From Spongorhabdus nitratireducens (GTDB lineage: Bacteria > Pseudomonadota > Gammaproteobacteria > Pseudomonadales > Endozoicomonadaceae), in assembly GCA_947387575.1 (NCBI GenBank), contig CANDOC010000001.1:496001-560000 (forward strand): 64,000 nt of DNA, written 5' to 3'. Position numbers and translations under genes: made by a program. The notes under the pieces were generated by a model. The model was not told the origin of the DNA. It did not search any database and worked only from the letters and a program-made list of their open reading frames with translations. Positions 59,346 to 64,000 of this stretch are shown here, piece after piece (within the stretch, counting starts at the first letter, position 1; the number at the start of each line of letters is the position of its first letter).

Positions 59346-60162
59346 AATTGCCCCGTTTAATAATCTGCTTGCCTTCCTCACTGCTCAGGAATTGCAACAA
59401 CAGCGATGCGTTGCCAGCAGGTGGCACCTTGCTGACCAGGTACAGGGTTCGGCGTAACGGGTAAGCTTCGCTGGCGACCTGCTCTATCGTCGGTTCAATA
59501 CCATCCAGATTGACCAGTTTCAGCTCCATACCAATTGCTGCTGCCTCAATCACTTCGCCCATGCTGACATAGGCTACTGCACCTCTGGTATTGGCAGCGA
59601 TGCGAATAACCTGGGCATTATCACCGGCGACAACATCGGCTTTGATTTCATCCCGCGTCAGTCCGGCATGCTTCATAAATACCTTCAGCGTCGCATGACC
59701 GTCGGCCTTGTTAACTGCAACAATCGGCTCATTCGGACCGCCCAGCTGTGACCAGTTAGTGATCTCCTTGCGATAGATACGCTGCAGAGTTTCGGTGGTA
59801 ATACTTTTCAGCGGATTGGATGCGTGAACCACAATGCCGATGCCATCGTAAGCAATGGGAAACACCTCAACCCGGGCGGCTTCTTCAGCGGTTAAATCCC
59901 GGGCCATGGCACCAAAATCATTGCGTCCGGCCAGAGTGTCTTCAAAACCACGGGTGCTGCCCCCGGCCTGCACATTCAGTCGAATATCATGTTGTTTGGT
60001 GAAGCCTTCCTTCGCCATCTCAATGATCGGGTACACGGTGCTGGCACCGGTAATATTCAGCTGGCTGGTGGTATCCCGGCCGCAGCCGGACAACAGCACC
60101 ATGACCATCATCAGAGCAAGGCTGGCCACGTGTTTTATTTTGGAGTCCAGGTATGTCTTCAT
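59329..60162 (-). CDS. pstS: Phosphate-binding periplasmic lipoprotein PstS
   Basis: A 277-residue protein with a lipoprotein signal (LALMMVMVLLSGCG). The phosphate-binding blocks are visible: ITGASTVYPIIEMAKEGF, QAGGSTRGFEDTLAGRNDFG, and IVVHASNPLKSITTETLQRI. Ser/Thr and Gly residues of the typical PstS anion pocket (GAST.Y, GGSTRG) are present. It is first in the pstSCAB operon and is 48 bp downstream of the nitroreductase gene. It captures phosphate in the periplasm. Confidence 0.92.
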   Translation of the reverse strand: MKTYLDSKIKHVASLALMMVMVLLSGCGRDTTSQLNITGASTVYPIIEMAKEGFTKQHDIRLNVQAGGSTRGFEDTLAGRNDFGAMARDLTAEEAARVEVFPIAYDGIGIVVHASNPLKSITTETLQRIYRKEITNWSQLGGPNEPIVAVNKADGHATLKVFMKHAGLTRDEIKADVVAGDNAQVIRIAANTRGAVAYVSMGEVIEAAAIGMELKLVNLDGIEPTIEQVASEAYPLRRTLYLVSKVPPAGNASLLLQFLSSEEGKQIIKRGNYVPLP

Positions 60163-60210
60163 GAAAATCAGCCCAACAGGAAGTACTTGGTTGAATAACC
60201 GGCTAAATAA

Positions 60211-60951
60211 TCAGCTAAATAAAAAACCCAGCTGTTTCAGCTGTTCATTTAAATCCTTGCGCCGTGGCTGGCTTAACTGCTTCACCATCCGCTTGGACCA
60301 CTGTTCTTCAGCGGCAAAACCCGAGTATTGATGATGTTCAGCCAACATTGTGTCGTACTGTTGAACAGCAGCCGTTGGGAACTCCTGTTGGTAGCGTTCA
60401 TTAAAAACGACAGCTTCCTGCGGCAAGCGGGGTTTGGCCGGAGGCGTTTGAATGGGCCAGCCGAGGCACAGACCAAAAGCGCAGAAAACCTTGTCAGGAA
60501 GATTCAGTAACTCAGCCGCCTGTACCGGATGGTTTCGAATACCGCCAATCATCACACTCCCCAGCCCCAGTGAGTTCGCTGCGAGCGATGCACTCATACC
60601 AACCAGCGAGGCATCAATGACTGACGTTAACTCCAGGTCACAGAGACCGGACTGCAGGTGCTCCCCTGAAGCTGCAAGCAGTTGCTCCAGCCGATACAGG
60701 TCGGCACAAACGGCAATAAATACCGGCGCCTTTGCGATGTGAGCCTGACCCCCACTGAGTTCAGCCAGCATATTGCGGGTGTCCTGCTGCTGGACCACAA
60801 CCAGACTGTAGGCCTGCACATTGGAAGCTGTGGGCGCCTGGCGGGCAGCATCAAGGATGGTCTGCAATATTTCCGGGTTAACCGGTTTGTCTTCAAAGTC
60901 CCGCACACTGGCGCGGTTTTGAAGCAGTTGGATAACGTCTTTTTGTTTCAT
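60211..60951 (-). CDS. NADPH-dependent nitroreductase/flavin oxidoreductase (NfsA-type)
   Basis: A 246-residue protein: MKQKDVIQLLQNRASVRDFE (FMN-binding R-x-S-x-R), AARQAPTASNVQAYSLVVVQ (A-P-T-x-x-N-x-Q), ASLVGMSASLAANSLGLGSV and FGLCLGWPIQTPPAKPRLPQ are the NfsA/FrxA-type landmarks. It reduces nitro compounds or flavins with NADPH. It is upstream of pstS on the same strand with a 48-bp gap; whether they are co-transcribed is unclear. Confidence 0.9.
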   Translation of the reverse strand: MKQKDVIQLLQNRASVRDFEDKPVNPEILQTILDAARQAPTASNVQAYSLVVVQQQDTRNMLAELSGGQAHIAKAPVFIAVCADLYRLEQLLAASGEHLQSGLCDLELTSVIDASLVGMSASLAANSLGLGSVMIGGIRNHPVQAAELLNLPDKVFCAFGLCLGWPIQTPPAKPRLPQEAVVFNERYQQEFPTAAVQQYDTMLAEHHQYSGFAAEEQWSKRMVKQLSQPRRKDLNEQLKQLGFLFS

Positions 60952-61073
60952 TTTTTATTATTCAGCTAAACAACGCTTAACCGGCAGGCAAAATGATTCC
61001 TGTCACGTAAATCCTGTTGATCATCATGTGCCGGTCATTCGCAGTTGATTGTGATTGTTTTCGCTAAACGATT

Positions 61074-61088
61074 GCGCTCGCTGAGCGC
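61074..61088. repeat. Short inverted repeat downstream of the ACAD gene
   Basis: GCGCTC-gct-GAGCGC, perfect, lies about 16 bp beyond the stop of the gene at 61105 within a longer imperfect stem (flanks TAAACG-n and n-TTTA). No T-tract, so termination is uncertain. Confidence 0.35.
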
Positions 61089-61104
61089 TTGCTAAACAAA
61101 AGCT

Positions 61105-62283
61105 TTATGCGTTGTTAAAGAATGACCGGTCATGTACTTCACCCAGAACTGACCTGCCGATTGTTGCCAGTAACTGGTCGTCATTGTCATGCCGGGTATA
61201 AATCGACAGATCGCGCATGATTCGTTCCAGCGGGCTGGGCTGCATCAGCGCGCGGGCACCACAGGCATGAATCGCATGCTGCACGCTCTCTGTCGCCAGC
61301 TGTTCCACTTGATAGCGAGCCATATTACCGGCCAGTTTGGCCTGCTCGGTTTGTTTTGCATTCCACTGTCCGGCGGCGTGATCCAGCCATTGTTCACAGG
61401 CCTGGATATTCAGTGCCATCTTTGCAATACGGTGCTGAACGTAGGGATCATTTTGCCGTGACTGGCTTGCGATATGGTCTCGGGTGTAATCGTAGGCAGC
61501 CTGGGCTCCCCCCAGAAAAGTAGCGGCATATTGCGGCGTCCAGTAGGTCTGCCATTCTTCCCGCAGAAACTGGCCCGGTTCGCCGATCTGGTTTTCAAAG
61601 GGAATAAAGGTGTTATCAAAGTTCACTACACAGCTGACCGAGCCGCGCATGCCCACTGGCTTCCACCATGATTCATCATAAGAGACAGAAGGCTGATCAA
61701 GATCACAGGCCAGCATAATCACTGATTCCGGCGAACATGACGCATGACGTGCTCCGCCAGCCCCGGCAGTGTTAACCAGCAGATTGGCCCAGCGGGCATG
61801 AGTGGCGCTGGTACAGAAGGTTTTGCTGCCATTGAGCAGGTACCCGCCGTCCGTAAGGGTTAAGGAGGTACCAAACTGTTGCTTTTGTCCGGGGGTTTTC
61901 AGTAGTGGCTCACCGCTCCAGACCGTCCAGAGCTCCCCTCTGTTGAGGATGCCATCATACCAGCGGTCTTTTTGTTCCCGGGTGGCGATCCGATCCAGCA
62001 GCATCAGCGCATTGTTATGTCCTTCCCAGCAGCGGGCAGTGGACATATCTGCTTTGGCAATGGCGGTCACCATTGACCATAACTGGCGTATATTGCCTTT
62101 ATGGTTGCCCAGGCCGAGTCCACCGTATTCTTTCGAGATGGTGGCGCCGTTAAATCCGGCCCGATACAGGTCCTGGATGTTATCTATCGGAAAACTGTAG
62201 TTGTCGTCATACTGCTGTGCCCGCGGCGCGAACTGTTCCCGGGCAAGCCGTTGCAGGGTTGTCAGCTGTTCTGTCATCGGCAT
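61105..62283 (-). CDS. Acyl-CoA-dehydrogenase-fold flavoenzyme
   Basis: A 392-residue protein with the ACAD order: N-terminal helical domain, GFNGATISKEYGGLGLGNHK, a middle beta domain (GSKTFCTSATHARWANLLVN), and a C-terminal helical domain ending ERIMRDLSIYTRHDNDDQLL and ATIGRSVLGE. The C-terminal end resembles the DszC/flavin-monooxygenase-like branch as much as true dehydrogenases. Its ATG overlaps the TAA of the upstream gene by one base. It is probably part of the cluster with 62283-63092 and the shikimate-dehydrogenase-like protein. Oxidation, desaturation or hydroxylation of a small molecule is the expected reaction. Confidence 0.85.
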   Translation of the reverse strand: MPMTEQLTTLQRLAREQFAPRAQQYDDNYSFPIDNIQDLYRAGFNGATISKEYGGLGLGNHKGNIRQLWSMVTAIAKADMSTARCWEGHNNALMLLDRIATREQKDRWYDGILNRGELWTVWSGEPLLKTPGQKQQFGTSLTLTDGGYLLNGSKTFCTSATHARWANLLVNTAGAGGARHASCSPESVIMLACDLDQPSVSYDESWWKPVGMRGSVSCVVNFDNTFIPFENQIGEPGQFLREEWQTYWTPQYAATFLGGAQAAYDYTRDHIASQSRQNDPYVQHRIAKMALNIQACEQWLDHAAGQWNAKQTEQAKLAGNMARYQVEQLATESVQHAIHACGARALMQPSPLERIMRDLSIYTRHDNDDQLLATIGRSVLGEVHDRSFFNNA

Positions 62284-63092
62284 TACAGACTCCCTTCGCC
62301 ATCGGTCTTATAGAAAAACTCGCGAACGAAAAAGCTGGACTGGCTGTTATCCTTGAACGAGAAATAGCCGGCAATAATCAGCAGTCCCTTGTTCTCATTC
62401 ATGGCCAGCACCGCTTCAGTATTTTCCATATCCAGCCGGGCCTGACAGGCCACAAGATCGTTTGAATCCGGGGAGTAGCTGTGCAATTTGACCGGCGCAC
62501 TGCCCCAGTCGCCCGGCTGAAAGCCGGTATTCGATCCGGTCAGGCTGATATACAGTCCATCCGGCTGCTGGTGGAATTTGACTGAACCGATGGCCCGGGC
62601 CTTGTTATAGGTGTTGTTCCAGTTACCCAGATAATACGAAGCATCGATGCCCTGCCCGTACTGCATCAGCTTTTTATCGGTTTTGTAAAAGAACTCACGA
62701 CAGATATAGGCGTTACGATTGCTGCCGTCCTTAAATTTGTTATACGACTGAATCACCATCACGCCGTACTTCACATTGGCAACCACCTGGGTTTCCATAA
62801 AACCGAAGTCATAATTGCCGACAAAGCCTTCCACCACACTGGAGCTGACATTGGATGAAAAGGTCTCACACTGCAGCTCGCCCCAGTCCTGTTCCTGCTG
62901 ATCCAGCAACCCGAAGCAGCGAATCTTTAACCCAGATTCGTCCAGTTTTACTTCAATACGGCTGATCTGACCGGTTTTGGGATTGTTGTTTTCCCACTGA
63001 CCGGCAAGGTCTTCAATATCGGCACCCCATTCATGATAAAACTCGGACAGCACATCATCGTTTTTGGTCGACTTATAATTGTTGGAATTCAT
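62283..63092 (-). CDS. Two-domain beta-rich protein, internally duplicated
   Basis: A 269-residue cytosolic protein (no signal peptide). Two halves share a pattern: residues about 28-139 (LAGQWENNNPKTGQISRIEV, then YGVMVIQSYNKFKDGSNRN and YICREFFYKT) and 157-265 (YLGNWNNTYNKARAIGSVKF, then NKGLLIIAGYFSFKDNSQSS and FFVREFFYKT). The near-identical REFFYKT end shows internal duplication, of about 110 residues. The fold looks like a small lipocalin-like or beta-barrel binding domain. It sits between the ACAD and dehydrogenase genes with overlaps on both sides, so it belongs to the same pathway. No known family. Confidence 0.75.
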   Translation of the reverse strand: MNSNNYKSTKNDDVLSEFYHEWGADIEDLAGQWENNNPKTGQISRIEVKLDESGLKIRCFGLLDQQEQDWGELQCETFSSNVSSSVVEGFVGNYDFGFMETQVVANVKYGVMVIQSYNKFKDGSNRNAYICREFFYKTDKKLMQYGQGIDASYYLGNWNNTYNKARAIGSVKFHQQPDGLYISLTGSNTGFQPGDWGSAPVKLHSYSPDSNDLVACQARLDMENTEAVLAMNENKGLLIIAGYFSFKDNSQSSFFVREFFYKTDGEGSL

Positions 63093-64000
63093 GCACTACA
63101 CTCTTTCATCTGTTTACATCCCCTGATCTCTTGCCTGCTCACGACAGCAGTAGAATTTATGTCAAGGCCGGTCATAAACTTGAACTGATAGCGGGTTTGC
63201 AGCTCGGCTACTCTTTCACCATCGACACAACGCAGATTGTTTTTGCGGCAGTATTCAATTAGCGATGTGGCTTTATCCGGTAGATATACATACTCAATAA
63301 CAGCGCAGTCTTTATTGAGCCGGTTAAAATCGAAGAGGTTGTTCCACTGGTTTTTGGCCAGCGGAGTAGTATGAATAATGATGTCATAGGGTGCCGGGTC
63401 GAAATCAGCCAGAGGAATAAAAGGCAGATCATGCTCGACTGCAAACCTGCTGGCCGTAGCCACTGACCGGTTCACCAGAGTGAGGTCGACCCCTTTGCTG
63501 CCAAGCGTTACAGCTACTGACTTGCCTGCCCCGCCAAAGCCGACAAGGGCAATCTTTTTATTGATCCAATCCGGATCCACCTCATTCAGGGCATCAAGAC
63601 AGCCCGGCGCATCGGTGCTGAGAGCAAGCCAGCCGAGTTTATTGACCATCAGGTTGGAACAAGCCGATTCAATAACGTCGGTACCGCCATAACTGGTAGC
63701 CAGGTCGAAGGCCTGGTATTTAAACGGCGCGACGACTGTCAGTCCGGAAATGGCAGGGTTCATGAGTGGGTTGTTGATCACCGAGTCAAACAGCTCATGC
63801 AGACTGTCGGCCTGAAACGGCAGATATAAATACGGCAGGTTGAGGTTACGATAGGCAGAATTATGCAACCTTAATGAAGCACGCTTTAACGTCTTTGCTC
63901 CGGCGATACCGAAGATATGTTTGACCGGATAGATGTTGGGCAGGCCAAAGTCTGTCACCAGACTTGCCGCGTCCAGATAATCACTCTGCTCATTGGCATC
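63089..64000 (-). CDS. Shikimate-dehydrogenase-like protein, continues past right edge
   Basis: From 63958 (GTG) the frame gives 289 residues, but it is also open for 14 more codons (DANEQSDYLDAASL) to the window edge, so the start is probably outside and a fused dehydroquinase or other domain is possible. The AroE order is visible: HIFGIAGAKTLKRASLRLHN (the S-x-S substrate motif has R in place of the first Ser), TVVAPFKYQAFD (catalytic Lys), STDAPGCLDAL (Asp), GFGGAGKSVAVTLG (NADP loop) and LVNRSVATASR. The changed S-x-S motif suggests a substrate other than shikimate. The stop overlaps the ATG of the next gene. Confidence 0.75.
   Translation of the reverse strand, partial: DANEQSDYLDAASLVTDFGLPNIYPVKHIFGIAGAKTLKRASLRLHNSAYRNLNLPYLYLPFQADSLHELFDSVINNPLMNPAISGLTVVAPFKYQAFDLATSYGGTDVIESACSNLMVNKLGWLALSTDAPGCLDALNEVDPDWINKKIALVGFGGAGKSVAVTLGSKGVDLTLVNRSVATASRFAVEHDLPFIPLADFDPAPYDIIIHTTPLAKNQWNNLFDFNRLNKDCAVIEYVYLPDKATSLIEYCRKNNLRCVDGERVAELQTRYQFKFMTGLDINSTAVVSRQEIRGCKQMKECSA

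Overview
The window looks like a chromosomal segment of a host-associated marine gammaproteobacterium. Single-copy housekeeping genes (FabV enoyl reductase, a tail-specific protease, a Pst phosphate transporter, a YrbG-type antiporter) are gammaproteobacterial in type. They are interspersed with Sec-exported proteins built from eukaryotic domains: a SOX-like HMG box, a RING/TRAF-type zinc-finger protein, MATH-like proteins and a Ser/Thr-kinase-like protein. This mix is what I would expect of an Endozoicomonas-like animal symbiont, but the taxon is an inference. No rRNA, tRNA, CRISPR array or intact insertion sequence was seen.

Layout. 0-3.5 kb: start of an alkaline phosphatase gene running off the left edge, a tandem pair of small exported proteins, a phage-type muralytic protein, and a gene that seems to have lost its 5' end. 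3.7-9.6 kb: a TetR-regulated RND efflux operon (tetR, adaptor, pump, MBL hydrolase) with terminator and candidate operator. 10-11.7 kb: a small winged-helix gene with strongly biased codons, and a KfrA-like coiled-coil protein preceded by two large palindromes. 11.9-19.7 kb: two tandem exported MATH-like proteins, fabV, and an exported RING + TRAF-zinc-finger + ZZ-like protein. 19.8-21 kb: promoter, yybP-ykoY-type manganese riboswitch and a CaCA antiporter. 21.2-23.3 kb: secreted lipase and its foldase. 23.4-24.5 kb: exported kinase-like protein. 24.5-37.7 kb: an accessory stretch of small single-domain enzymes (seven GNATs, one broken by an amber codon; FosA; GrpB; VOC; HAD; ATP-grasp; NUDIX; GFA). 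The SOX-like HMG-box gene sits in it at 33.2-34.6 kb, with a 19-bp tandem duplication that breaks its signal-peptide frame. 37.9-43.5 kb: methyltransferase, YceI, hydrolase, NADAR and small genes. 43.6-46.5 kb: a kexin-like lipoprotein protease followed by its ORF2-type chaperone. 47.1-54.1 kb: Prc-like protease lacking the catalytic Lys, membrane proteins, MBL lipoprotein, methyltransferase, a frameshifted DUF2306 gene, GNAT. 54.1-56.7 kb: a large exported protein flanked by direct repeats derived from a small L7/L12-like gene. 56.8-60.2 kb: pstSCAB. 60.2-64 kb: nitroreductase, then an overlapping cluster of an acyl-CoA-dehydrogenase-fold enzyme, a duplicated beta-rich protein and a shikimate-dehydrogenase-like protein that continues past the right edge.

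How parts fit. Exported ubiquitin-ligase-like (RING, TRAF zinc finger), MATH, kinase and HMG-box proteins, with a lipase and proteases, would together suit manipulation of animal cells: signalling, ubiquitination and chromatin. The route across the outer membrane and into host cells is not visible here. The alkaline phosphatase at one end and pstSCAB at the other are both phosphate-acquisition functions.
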